6,213 bases of DNA, from assembly GCA_900539255.1 (NCBI GenBank), contig UQBJ01000053.1, forward strand, positions 1 to 6,213, written 5' to 3'. Under the pieces are notes generated by a model. The model saw only the letters and a list, made by a program, of their open reading frames with translations. It was not told where the DNA came from and searched no databases. Positions 1 to 4,849 of this stretch are shown here, in pieces. The first letter of the stretch is position 1; the number at the start of each line of letters is the position of its first letter. The position numbers and the translations under genes are program-made. The DNA comes from an uncultured Campylobacter sp. (GTDB lineage Bacteria; Campylobacterota; Campylobacteria; Campylobacterales; Campylobacteraceae).

Positions 1-335
1 TTGAAAAAACGAGCTTTGGGATATTTGGCGACAGGGATATGCGTGAATTTATCGCCGAAAGTGGGTGCAAAACCCTTGTCATTTTTGGGATAGAAGCTCA
101 CATTTGCGTGCTTCAAAGCGTAATGCAGGCTGTGAATTTGGGCTATGAATGTGTTGTGGTGGGTGATTGTATCAGCTCGCGCAGTGGCAAAAGCTACGAA
201 ATGGCACTTAACTTTTTTCACTCTCTTTCAGCGACTGAAAATTTAAGCGTTTTACCCGCAGAAAGCATAGTGTTTGCTCTTTTAAAAGACAGCAAGCACG
301 CAAATTTCAAGGAAATTTCGGCTTTGATAAAGTAA
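1..335 (+). CDS. Isochorismatase-family cysteine hydrolase, 3' end only
   Basis: This is the C-terminal part of an isochorismatase-like (cysteine hydrolase) protein whose start lies before the window; the reading frame is open from base 3 and ends at TAA 333-335. The key motif is FGIEAHICVLQ: the Cys (codon 105-107) sits where the family's nucleophile is found, in the usual G-x-E-x-H-x-C-V context. It is followed by the typical GYECVVVGDCISSRS strand-turn region, with Ser-Arg-Ser as in cytosolic ISOC1-like members. An in-frame ATG at 39 is internal to the domain, and family homology continues upstream of it (SFGIFGD), so it is not the start. The family hydrolyses vinyl-ether, amide or similar bonds, and the substrate cannot be told from this fragment. 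It converges on the minus-strand operon beginning at 414. Family assignment is confident; the specific function is unknown. Confidence 0.88.
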   Translation, partial: EKTSFGIFGDRDMREFIAESGCKTLVIFGIEAHICVLQSVMQAVNLGYECVVVGDCISSRSGKSYEMALNFFHSLSATENLSVLPAESIVFALLKDSKHANFKEISALIK

Positions 336-375
336 ATTTAGGCATTTTGACTTACATTAAATAATGCCTAAATTT
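334..375. terminator. Hairpin between convergent genes, likely terminator
   Basis: A perfect 13-bp stem (AAATTTAGGCATT at 334-346 and AATGCCTAAATTT at 363-375) encloses a 16-nt loop. The left arm overlaps the stop codon of the isochorismatase gene, and the right arm runs straight into three more T residues, so it fits an intrinsic terminator for the plus-strand gene. Since the minus-strand operon ends at 414, the same hairpin may also stop transcription from the other side, although the T-run on that strand is weaker. The stem is AT-rich, which limits confidence. Confidence 0.65.
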
Positions 376-413
376 TTTCAATGTTTTTGTGAATTTTTGC
401 AAATTTTTCAAAT

Positions 414-1010
414 TTAACGCTTAAATTCATACAGCAAAAGGCTAGCATTGTCCTCGTAAAAGGCTTTTGGAAAGAGATATTTGCCTGAAAGCAAAGACAA
501 ATCAAGCTTTTCGTAAGCTAAATTTAGATTTAAGCCTTGTTTAAAGCCATCTTCGATGAGAGTGGTGCAGTAAAGCCTTGTTTCATCGTTTGTGAGCCTA
601 AATTCCTTTCCCACTTGCGCCTTTAAATGCGCCATTACGCGCTCTTTGTGCGTTAAATTCACATATCGTTTTATCGCAAGGGCTTTTGCGTGGGCTAAAA
701 AGTCGCTCCACTCGCTTATGGCGACTTTGTTTTGCGTGTCCGTGCTGCTTGCGTGCAGGATTTGCAGCGGTTTAGTGCTTATCACCACGCCTATGTGAGA
801 GTAGGGGCTGTTTGAAAGCCTTGAAATCAGCAACGAGTCCAAATCAACCCCAGCCCGCAGCACCAAATCCAGCACTTCAAGGCGTGGCAAAGCGGGCAAA
901 TCGCCCATTTTCAGCCCTTGCTCTTTGGACGGCAAAAGCACCCAAAAAGCAAGGACGAGCGTTAAAATGAGAACAAAAAGTTTATTTAAGATTGACTTTC
1001 CAGTCCCCAT
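414..1010 (-). CDS. YiiX/YebB-like permuted NlpC/P60 cysteine hydrolase, membrane-anchored
   Basis: The 198-residue product has an N-terminal hydrophobic helix (about residues 8-26, LNKLFVLILTLVLAFWVLL), then a domain matching the circularly permuted NlpC/P60 (YiiX/YebB-like, papain-fold) family. In this permutation the catalytic His comes first and the Cys near the C-terminus: SPYSHIGVV carries His72, HA at 86-87 follows, and RLYCTTLIEDGF carries the likely nucleophile Cys148. Family members are thought to cleave amide, peptide or lipid bonds; the substrate here is unknown. The anchor suggests the domain faces the periplasm. The ATG at 1010 overlaps the end of the upstream lipoprotein gene by 29 bp and is preceded by a GGAAAAGG-like ribosome site inside that gene, so the two are probably translationally coupled. 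It is the last gene of a four-gene minus-strand operon. Confidence 0.82.
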   Translation of the reverse strand: MGTGKSILNKLFVLILTLVLAFWVLLPSKEQGLKMGDLPALPRLEVLDLVLRAGVDLDSLLISRLSNSPYSHIGVVISTKPLQILHASSTDTQNKVAISEWSDFLAHAKALAIKRYVNLTHKERVMAHLKAQVGKEFRLTNDETRLYCTTLIEDGFKQGLNLNLAYEKLDLSLLSGKYLFPKAFYEDNASLLLYEFKR

Positions 1011-1422
1011 TTACCTTTTCCAAATGCACCTTGTCATCGACATTTGAGCCGTCTTTGAAGTAAATTTTGAGATTTACAATGGATTTGTTGCCCTCTGTGT
1101 TGTCCCCGATGAATTCAAGCCTGTCAAAGCCGCCTTTGGCTTGAATTCTCTTTGACATTTCAGCACTCATTTGCAGCAACTTGCCCTCAATTTGCTTTTC
1201 AAAAGCCTGTTTTTCTTGTGCTGTTAATTCCTTGCAATCGCCCTTTCCAAGCGCGCAAAAAGGGTCTTTTGTCGGCATATTGATGAGCGGTAAAACCTTG
1301 TTGATTTTACCATCAAGCATATTTTGCTCGTATTTTAGCGCCACAGCCTTTGGTTCGTTTGAACCGCACGCCACAAAAAACGCCACAAAAGCCGTTGTCA
1401 GTAAAATTTTAAACAAACGCAT
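982..1422 (-). CDS. DUF4878-like lipoprotein
   Basis: The 146-residue product is a lipoprotein: a basic start (MRLFK), a hydrophobic stretch, and the lipobox F-V-A-C with Cys19 as the acylated residue. The mature part (about 127 residues) begins KAVALKYEQNMLDGKINKV, contains a Cys56/Cys63 pair that could form a disulfide, and ends with alternating strands (VNLKIYFKDG, VHLEKVNGDWKVNL). This pattern is typical of the DUF4878 / NTF2-SnoaL-like fold found in many small lipoproteins, whose molecular role is unknown. The ribosome site TAAGGA overlaps the stop codon of the preceding gene, with only 9 nt between the coding regions, and the 3' end overlaps the hydrolase gene. The lipoprotein call is firm; the DUF4878 assignment is by eye. 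Confidence 0.85.
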   Translation of the reverse strand: MRLFKILLTTAFVAFFVACGSNEPKAVALKYEQNMLDGKINKVLPLINMPTKDPFCALGKGDCKELTAQEKQAFEKQIEGKLLQMSAEMSKRIQAKGGFDRLEFIGDNTEGNKSIVNLKIYFKDGSNVDDKVHLEKVNGDWKVNLK

Positions 1423-1431
1423 AGCTTTTCC

Positions 1432-1983
1432 TTACATCATAGCCACAGTGGCTTTGTTGATATGCTCTAACTTTATCCAAGCGATAAGCTCAAAGATAAA
1501 GGCTACAAGCGCGAAAAGCCACGCAGCCCAGCTGATAAACGGCAAAGCACCAAGCACGGCATTAAGCAGCACGAAAACATAAGCGATAAAAAACAAATTT
1601 ATATCGCTCAAACGGCTCATTTCTCTGTAATAAAAAAAGCCATACACCACGCCCGCAACCGCCACGACAACTTTAAGTATGCTCATAGCCGTGCCACTCA
1701 TAAGGGAGCTAGCATTGCCCGTAGCGGCAAATTCAAGAGCTGAACCTATGCTGTTTGAGCTAAATTTCGCAAGCAGCACGCCAAGCACCATCAGCCCAAC
1801 GAAAATCGCAAAATTTCGCAGCAGAGTAGGGCTTTGTGAAATTTCTTTCACGCCCTTTACCGCAAAAAACATTACAGCATAAAAAGCTATGGTAAAAACT
1901 ACGCCAACAACAGGCACAAAAGCCAGCACCGACAGCACAAGGGCGACAATCGCCTTTGTTTTTATACTTTTGATTGTAGTCAT
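1432..1983 (-). CDS. Multi-pass inner-membrane protein, DUF996-like
   Basis: The 183-residue product is strongly hydrophobic, with about six predicted membrane segments: roughly residues 9-25, 27-45, 56-73, 101-119, 128-148 and 150-171. A short polar connection with SQSPTLLRN lies between the second and third, and a Ser/Gly-rich loop (SSNSIGSALEFAATGNASS) comes before the fourth. The layout and the C-terminal helix ending FELIAWIKL resemble the DUF996 family of unknown function, but no diagnostic residue settles this. The ATG at 1983 is preceded by a strong AAGGAG site and overlaps the stop codon of the upstream gene as ATGA, so translational coupling is expected. It may be the membrane partner for the exported products of the same operon. 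That it is a membrane protein is certain; function is unknown. Confidence 0.82.
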   Translation of the reverse strand: MTTIKSIKTKAIVALVLSVLAFVPVVGVVFTIAFYAVMFFAVKGVKEISQSPTLLRNFAIFVGLMVLGVLLAKFSSNSIGSALEFAATGNASSLMSGTAMSILKVVVAVAGVVYGFFYYREMSRLSDINLFFIAYVFVLLNAVLGALPFISWAAWLFALVAFIFELIAWIKLEHINKATVAMM

Positions 1984-2480
1984 TTTTTCTCCTTTTGACT
2001 TTTTTGTTCGGCTTGTTCTTGGGCAACTTTTTCTAGCTCAAACCAAGCACCATTCTCTTCCATACTCTCGGATATACCTTGCAATATGACCTCTCTGCCT
2101 AAATCAGGACGAACGACATTGTAGCCATTCATCTTTGACAATGAGTAGCCTTTGGCTTTGTTAAACTCGCAGCGAGCAATTGACGACAAAAACTGCTTGC
2201 CACTTAACGAGTAGAGATTTATCGTTTCGTTTGGATTGTAAAATCCTATCGAAAGCTCAATATCCAACCCATTTGACTTTTTAAGTGCGTTTTGCACCTT
2301 TTTGGGCGGTTTCAAGCAGTAGTCATAAACCACTACTGCTAGGGCATCTCTGCCTTTGCTGACATCAAAGGACATCTTATCGATTTCCTTAAAATCAACC
2401 TCCACTTTGAGCGTTACCACTTCGGCAACAGCAAACGACACGGCAAATGCTAGGCTTGCCACTATAAACAATTTTTTCAT
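1980..2480 (-). CDS. Exported periplasmic protein of unknown function
   Basis: The 166-residue product starts with a typical type I signal peptide (MKKLFIVASLAFAVSFAVA), with a likely cleavage after A-V-A at residue 19 before Glu20. The mature domain is about 147 residues with alternating strands, and has Cys55 and Cys104, which could form a disulfide in the periplasm. It ends in a highly charged Gln/Glu/Lys tail (KVAQEQAEQKSQKEKK). I do not recognise the family. The ATG at 2480 has an AAAGGA ribosome site at a good distance. It is the first gene of the minus-strand operon, and its stop overlaps the start of the membrane protein gene by ATGA. The other products are a membrane protein, a lipoprotein and an anchored hydrolase, which places it in an envelope-associated set, but nothing in the sequence says what it binds. 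Confidence 0.8.
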   Translation of the reverse strand: MKKLFIVASLAFAVSFAVAEVVTLKVEVDFKEIDKMSFDVSKGRDALAVVVYDYCLKPPKKVQNALKKSNGLDIELSIGFYNPNETINLYSLSGKQFLSSIARCEFNKAKGYSLSKMNGYNVVRPDLGREVILQGISESMEENGAWFELEKVAQEQAEQKSQKEKK

Positions 2481-2615
2481 TGTTTATCCTTTGTAAGTAA
2501 ATTTCTAAACCCTCAACCGCTTGCTAAAAAGCCCAAAATTTAAGCCTTTTTCGCGCAAAATCATCAAGGCGTTTCGCAAAAAGCCCTTAAAATAAGTTTC
2601 ACACTAAAAAAGCTC

Positions 2616-2655
2616 AAATTTTTAAACTCGTTTAACAAGAACGAGCTAAAAATTT
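2616..2655. repeat. 40-bp interrupted inverted repeat
   Basis: The outer arms are AAATTTTTA (2616-2624) and TAAAAATTT (2647-2655), and the inner arms CTCGTT (2627-2632) and AACGAG (2640-2645), around a 7-nt loop. The arms are separated by a small 2:1 internal bulge. It ends 11 bp before an extended -10 box and the C tract. Between divergent genes it is not needed as an ordinary terminator, so it may be an operator or part of an unannotated RNA. Confidence 0.6.
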
Positions 2656-2666
2656 AGATAAGCTAA

Positions 2667-2675
2667 TGATACAAT
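2667..2675 (+). promoter_or_regulatory. Extended -10 box directly before the C tract
   Basis: TGATACAAT fits an extended -10 (TGnTACAAT, one mismatch to TATAAT). Transcription would begin about 2681-2683, inside the run of C residues that follows immediately. No -35 is visible, as is usual for epsilonproteobacterial sigma-70 promoters. The transcript would read into the 47-codon ORF and then the palindrome at 2828-2853. Confidence 0.4.
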
Positions 2676-2686
2676 CCCCCCCCCCC
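2676..2686. repeat. Homopolymeric tract of 11 C (11 G on minus strand)
   Basis: Eleven consecutive C residues stand in otherwise AT-rich intergenic DNA. Runs of this length are known slippage sites that drive phase variation in Campylobacter and Helicobacter. Short frames reading through the tract from ATG 2666 stop within about 20 codons at 10, 11 or 12 C, so it does not switch a long ORF here. Any effect would be on transcription or on the 5' end of an RNA. Confidence 0.9.
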
Positions 2687-2698
2687 AACAGCGAGTAA

Positions 2699-2842
2699 AT
2701 GAAAAGGAAGAATTTTGAATTTTTTAGCAAGAAGAGTTTGAAAAATTTAAAATTTTGGCGGAATTTTTATTTAAAGGCTGAATTTCGCGCCGATTTTAGC
2801 AAATGCGGGCATAAATTTGCGCTTAAATTTGCAAAAATTTAA
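2699..2842 (+). CDS. Possible small basic Lys/Phe-rich peptide (47 aa)
   Basis: ATG 2699 to TAA 2840-2842 would encode 47 residues, strongly basic (14 Lys/Arg against 3 Asp/Glu) and rich in Phe, beginning MKRKNFEFFSKK and ending FALKFAKI. In favour: a plausible promoter and C tract lie just upstream, and the stop falls in the centre of a 26-bp palindrome. Against: there is no good ribosome site, and AAATTT-rich intergenic DNA in these genomes produces Lys/Phe ORFs by chance. A stop codon directly precedes the ATG, so the frame does not run through the C tract. Likely a non-coding stretch or small RNA; kept as a weak candidate. Confidence 0.18.
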   Translation: MKRKNFEFFSKKSLKNLKFWRNFYLKAEFRADFSKCGHKFALKFAKI

Positions 2843-2853
2843 ATTTTTGCAAA
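2828..2853. repeat. 26-bp perfect palindrome
   Basis: TTTGCAAAAATTT followed directly by AAATTTTTGCAAA forms a perfect inverted repeat with no spacer. It could act as an AT-rich transcription stop for anything started at the promoter at 2667-2675, or as a protein-binding site about 70-95 bp before the -10 of the lipoprotein gene. No clear T-run follows on the plus strand. Confidence 0.55.
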
Positions 2854-2924
2854 AAATTCACACTATTTTGTCAAAAAGAGTGCAAAAAATTCGTGTCGTT
2901 TGGATTTGAGAGTGAATTTTTCGC

Positions 2925-2930
2925 TAGAAT
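2925..2930 (+). promoter_or_regulatory. Likely -10 box of the small lipoprotein gene
   Basis: TAGAAT has one mismatch to TATAAT and would start transcription near 2937, giving a 5' leader of about 35 nt that contains the AAGGA ribosome site at 2961-2965. The upstream DNA is AT-rich with runs of A and T. No -35 is recognisable. Confidence 0.4.
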
Positions 2931-2971
2931 TTGACTCTGCAAATTTTGCAAGATTTACGAAAGGATTAGCG

Positions 2972-3265
2972 ATGAAAAAACTACTTGTTCTCGCTGGTGT
3001 GGTGTTTTTCGTGGCGTGCGGTGGCACAGCTTCAAATTCATCATCAAACCAAACTCAGCAAAACACGGACATTGAAAGCTCCGTGAAAAGTGCCGTCAAA
3101 GACAAGGCAGCTGAAAAGATAGACGAGTATGTCGATAGCACCGATGAAAACGCTATCGTCAAAGAAGTCGTCAAAGCGGGCGCCAAGCAAAAGGCGAACG
3201 AAAAGATAGACGAGACTTTTGAAAAGGCAAAAGCCAAAGCAAAAGGCAAAAAGTCTAGCAAATAA
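2972..3265 (+). CDS. Small Lys-rich lipoprotein with an internal repeat
   Basis: The start at ATG 2972 is chosen because it gives a clean lipoprotein signal (MKKLLVLAGVVFFVAC, Cys16 acylated) and has AAGGA at 2961-2965, 6 nt before it; an in-frame ATG at 2900 would add 24 unconvincing residues. The protein is 97 residues. After a Ser/Asn/Gln-rich linker (19-32) come two copies of a 15-residue unit, at 38-52 (VKSAVKDKAAEKIDE) and 67-81 (VKAGAKQKANEKIDE), 10 of 15 identical. A Lys-rich tail (KAKAKAKGKKSSK) follows. The repeats look helical and amphipathic. No family is recognised, and the role is unknown; it may be a surface or periplasmic structural lipoprotein. It stands alone, with its own promoter and a hairpin at its end. 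Confidence 0.82.
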   Translation: MKKLLVLAGVVFFVACGGTASNSSSNQTQQNTDIESSVKSAVKDKAAEKIDEYVDSTDENAIVKEVVKAGAKQKANEKIDETFEKAKAKAKGKKSSK

Positions 3266-3300
3266 GCCCCATAAAACCTAGCTTTGAGCTAGGGGGCTTA
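3263..3300 (+). terminator. Strong bulged hairpin after the lipoprotein gene
   Basis: An outer stem TAAGCCC (3263-3269) / GGGCTTA (3294-3300) encloses an inner stem CCTAGCT (3277-3283) / AGCTAGG (3287-3293) with a 3-nt loop. A 7-nt bulge (3270-3276) sits on the 5' side. The left arm overlaps the stop codon. Only a weak T-rich stretch (CTCTT) follows, so it may be a terminator or a 3'-protecting hairpin. Confidence 0.6.
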
Positions 3301-3402
3301 CTCTTAAAACCCTTAAATTTAGCTTTTTTCGAGCGTGCTTTGCTTTGGGTGTGCTTAAAAACGGGCTTTGATAATCATTTTTTATTTTAAGCGTGCGTGA
3401 GA

Positions 3403-3599
3403 GCGAGCCTTGAAAAGTATAACTTGCTTTAAAAGCACTTAAAAGCAAACTTTAAAAGATAAGTTTTGTTTTAAGTGTGCTTAAAAAGTGTTTTGATGAG
3501 AATTTCTTGTTTCGAGTTTGCGTAAAAACGAGCTTTGAAAAGTGTGGCTTGCTTTAAAGGCACTTGAAAGCGAGTTTTACAAACACAGCTTGTTTTAAT
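3403..3599. repeat. Two imperfect ~72-bp direct repeats, 125 bp apart
   Basis: Copy 1 (3403-3474) and copy 2 (3528-3599) share, in the same order, CGAGC-TTGAAAAGT, CTTGCTTTAAA-GCACTT, AAAGC and TTGTTTTAA, with scattered substitutions and one 1-bp indel. Related fragments (GTGCTTAAAAACGGGCTTTG at 3351-3370 and TGCGTAAAAACGAGCTTTG at 3519-3537) suggest a longer, older duplication. No ORF is preserved in the repeats. Confidence 0.6.
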
Positions 3600-3646
3600 G
3601 CTGCGAAATTACGCCTTTTAAAAGCCTTAAATCATCTCAAACACGC

Positions 3647-3673
3647 GTAAAATTTACATTTTGCAAATTTTAC
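3647..3673. repeat. 9-bp inverted repeat in the non-coding region
   Basis: GTAAAATTT (3647-3655) and AAATTTTAC (3665-3673) form a perfect 9-bp stem around a 9-nt loop, followed on the plus strand by TTACTTT. It resembles a weak terminator, but there is no recognised gene for it to end. Confidence 0.35.
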
Positions 3674-3916
3674 TTACTTTGAAATGCCATAAATCAGCCT
3701 TTTGATAAGCCTTATTTGCTAAAATGCGCCATAAATTAAGCGTTTTTGCCTTGTAAGAGCTTTTTAAGTGCTGCTTTTGCGCTTTTTATCATTAAGGCAC
3801 AAATTTTGCAAAAATTCGCTTGATAAACCACAAAAACGCTAAATTTAAGGCTTGCAAAGTTTTTGTAATGATTTAAGCATAAATTTTTGTAAAAAAGTTT
3901 TCAAAAGTGCGACAAA

Positions 3917-4019
3917 CCCTTTCCCAGATGACTGCGGCACACGCCACACAAGGCTGCTCTGCTGTGTTCCCACCCTGAAGCGCTACTTTGCGATGACATT
4001 GCACAGGTCTGAAAAAGGG
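3917..4019 (-). ncRNA. ffs: Signal recognition particle RNA, small bacterial type (4.5S)
   Basis: On the minus strand the sequence has the hallmark SRP domain IV tip: TCAGG, then GTG-GGAA-CAC (GGAA tetraloop, bases 3967-3970, closed by three pairs), then AGCAG and GCAGCC. The two ends pair as a 12-bp stem (CCCTTTTTCAGA, 4019-4008, with TCTGGGAAAGGG, 3928-3917, including two G-U pairs). Its centre falls exactly at the tetraloop, as expected for one long hairpin. The RNA of about 103 nt is close to the 114 nt of E. coli 4.5S. It binds Ffh and, with FtsY, targets nascent membrane and exported proteins to the translocon. A TGCTAAAAT extended -10 lies at 4035-4027, giving a start within a base or two of the stem. 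A hypothetical 71-codon ORF on the other strand is a shadow of this gene. Exact ends are estimates. Confidence 0.9.
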
Positions 4020-4026
4020 CAAGCAA

Positions 4027-4035
4027 ATTTTAGCA
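4027..4035 (-). promoter_or_regulatory. Extended -10 promoter of the SRP RNA
   Basis: On the minus strand TGCTAAAAT matches the extended -10 consensus TGnTATAAT with one mismatch. It sits about 7-8 nt before the predicted 5' end of ffs (about 4020). Upstream are A/T runs (AAAAAA and TTTTT) and no clear -35, as expected for this group. Confidence 0.65.
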
Positions 4036-4080
4036 CAAAAAGCTTAAATTTTGCTTTTTTCGCCTAAATTTTTGCTTAAT

Positions 4081-4112
4081 AAATCAGCATTTTAGCTTAA
4101 AAAGCCCGTTTT
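4081..4112 (-). terminator. Weak AT-rich hairpin downstream of tonB
   Basis: On the minus strand, starting about 20 nt after the tonB stop, AGCT and a run of A residues pair with a run of T residues and a second AGCT, around an ACGGGC-containing loop, with one mismatch inside. It is weak, and transcripts may read through into ffs. Confidence 0.25.
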
Positions 4113-4135
4113 TTTAGCTCAATTTCGCTCAAAAT

Positions 4136-4849
4136 TCAGCGCAAATTGTAGTCGATAGGGATTTGTATGCGTATGTCGTCCTTGTAAGCTGGGAAATCCT
4201 TTGACGCGCGGGCTACTATCTTAAAGACATTGCGGTCAAGCAGCTGTGAGCCAGAGCTTTGCACTATGCGCACGGCTTGCAAGCTGTTGTTTGTGAGCCA
4301 CACAAATTCGAGCCAAACCCTGCCCGAAAGGCGCATTTTGACGGCTTGTCGCGGGTAGGTTTCGCGGGCGGCTTTGTCGATGGCGGCTTTGATTTCGCGC
4401 AAAAAAGGATTGTCGTCCTTGCCGTAAGCTAGCGTGCCGATTTGCGTGGGCTGTGCGTTTGCTACCTGCGCCCCGCCGCCTAAATTTTGCTCTTCTTGCT
4501 CTTTTGTTTCTTTTTTCTCTTGCGCGCCCGAATTTATGGCTTGTTTGCGCTCTTTTTTGTGCGTTTTTTTGTCTTGCTTGGGGCTTGGTGCGGGGGCGAG
4601 TTTTGGGGCGACAAACTCTCCACTTGCCACAAACTGCGCCATCGCCAAAGAAATGGCGTCTTGCCCTTTCATTTCGATTTTAAAGGGCTTGCTGAAAGAG
4701 ACGAAAAGCAAAAATAACGGCAAAAAGACAAGGCAAGTGAGCGCAAAGGCTTGTTTTTGCGTGCTTTTAGCGATATTTGTCATCTCATCTTTGCCCTTTG
4801 CAAAGGGCTGAAATTCACGCGTGTGGCTTGATTTTACGAGCGTTTTCAC
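4136..4849 (-). CDS. tonB: TonB, energy transducer for outer-membrane transport
   Basis: TonB spans the periplasm and passes proton-motive force from ExbB-ExbD to TonB-dependent outer-membrane receptors (iron-siderophore, haem and similar uptake). The 237-residue product has a cytoplasmic start, one membrane helix (about 35-53, FALTCLVFLPLFLLFVSFS), and a charged linker with only a short Pro-rich piece (APKLAPAPSPK) and Lys/Glu-rich stretches. The C-terminal TonB domain (about 150-237) has YPRQA, the strand VWLEFVW, the SSGSQLLD motif and a final strand ending PIDYNLR. The GTG at 4849 overlaps the exbD stop (GTGA) and has GGAG about 9 nt upstream. An internal ATG at 4783 would leave 12 residues before the helix, closer to the usual TonB N-terminus, but it has a poorer ribosome site. 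The helix lacks the His found in E. coli TonB (His20). It is the third gene after exbB and exbD. Confidence 0.9.
   Translation of the reverse strand: MKTLVKSSHTREFQPFAKGKDEMTNIAKSTQKQAFALTCLVFLPLFLLFVSFSKPFKIEMKGQDAISLAMAQFVASGEFVAPKLAPAPSPKQDKKTHKKERKQAINSGAQEKKETKEQEEQNLGGGAQVANAQPTQIGTLAYGKDDNPFLREIKAAIDKAARETYPRQAVKMRLSGRVWLEFVWLTNNSLQAVRIVQSSGSQLLDRNVFKIVARASKDFPAYKDDIRIQIPIDYNLR

Larger units (their letters stand above)
2481..2971. other. Divergent intergenic region with structured elements
   Basis: This 491-bp gap separates the minus-strand operon (first start at 2480) from the plus-strand lipoprotein start at 2972. No long ORF crosses it. It holds a 40-bp inverted repeat (2616-2655), an extended -10 box and 11-C tract (2667-2686), a possible 47-codon ORF (2699-2842), a 26-bp palindrome (2828-2853), a 12-bp direct repeat (2848-2859 and 2881-2892) and a -10 box for the lipoprotein gene. 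I could not pick out a convincing promoter for the minus-strand operon; candidates there are weak AT-rich matches. Confidence 0.8.
3301..3916. other. Non-coding region with degenerate repeats
   Basis: No coding region of convincing length or composition is present on either strand for about 600 bp. The stretch is rich in GCTTTAAAAGC-, CGAGC(T/C)TTGAAAAG- and TTAAAA-type words arranged as imperfect direct repeats (3403-3474 and 3528-3599). It also has a small inverted repeat (3647-3673) and one extended -10-like box at 3717-3725. It could be decayed sequence or hold an unannotated RNA; the sequence alone does not decide. Confidence 0.7.

Noticed and set aside
1181..1582. 133-codon plus-strand ORF
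   Set aside because: Antisense to the lipoprotein and membrane protein genes, which have clear signal and membrane features and good ribosome sites.
1760..2026. 88-codon minus-strand ORF overlapping two operon genes
   Set aside because: It is in another frame of the membrane protein and periplasmic protein genes; the Cys-rich composition comes from the out-of-frame hydrophobic codons.
2481..2640. Promoter of the four-gene minus-strand operon
   Set aside because: Several AT-rich -10-like words are present, but none stands out by sequence or spacing, so none is called.
2900..2971. 24-residue N-terminal extension of the small lipoprotein
   Set aside because: It would bury the signal peptide, and it spans the likely -10 box and the AAGGA site that serve ATG 2972.
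3055..3261. 68-codon minus-strand ORF opposite the small lipoprotein
   Set aside because: Phe/Ser/Leu-rich shadow of Lys/Ala codons; no ribosome site.
3852..4067. 71-codon plus-strand ORF with several Cys
   Set aside because: It lies opposite the SRP RNA gene, whose tip and closing stem are clear; the frame is a by-product of the RNA sequence and has no ribosome site.
4434..4811. 125-codon and two 76-codon plus-strand ORFs opposite tonB
   Set aside because: They mirror the Lys/Glu-rich TonB linker as Leu/Phe/Cys-rich frames, with no ribosome site or family match.
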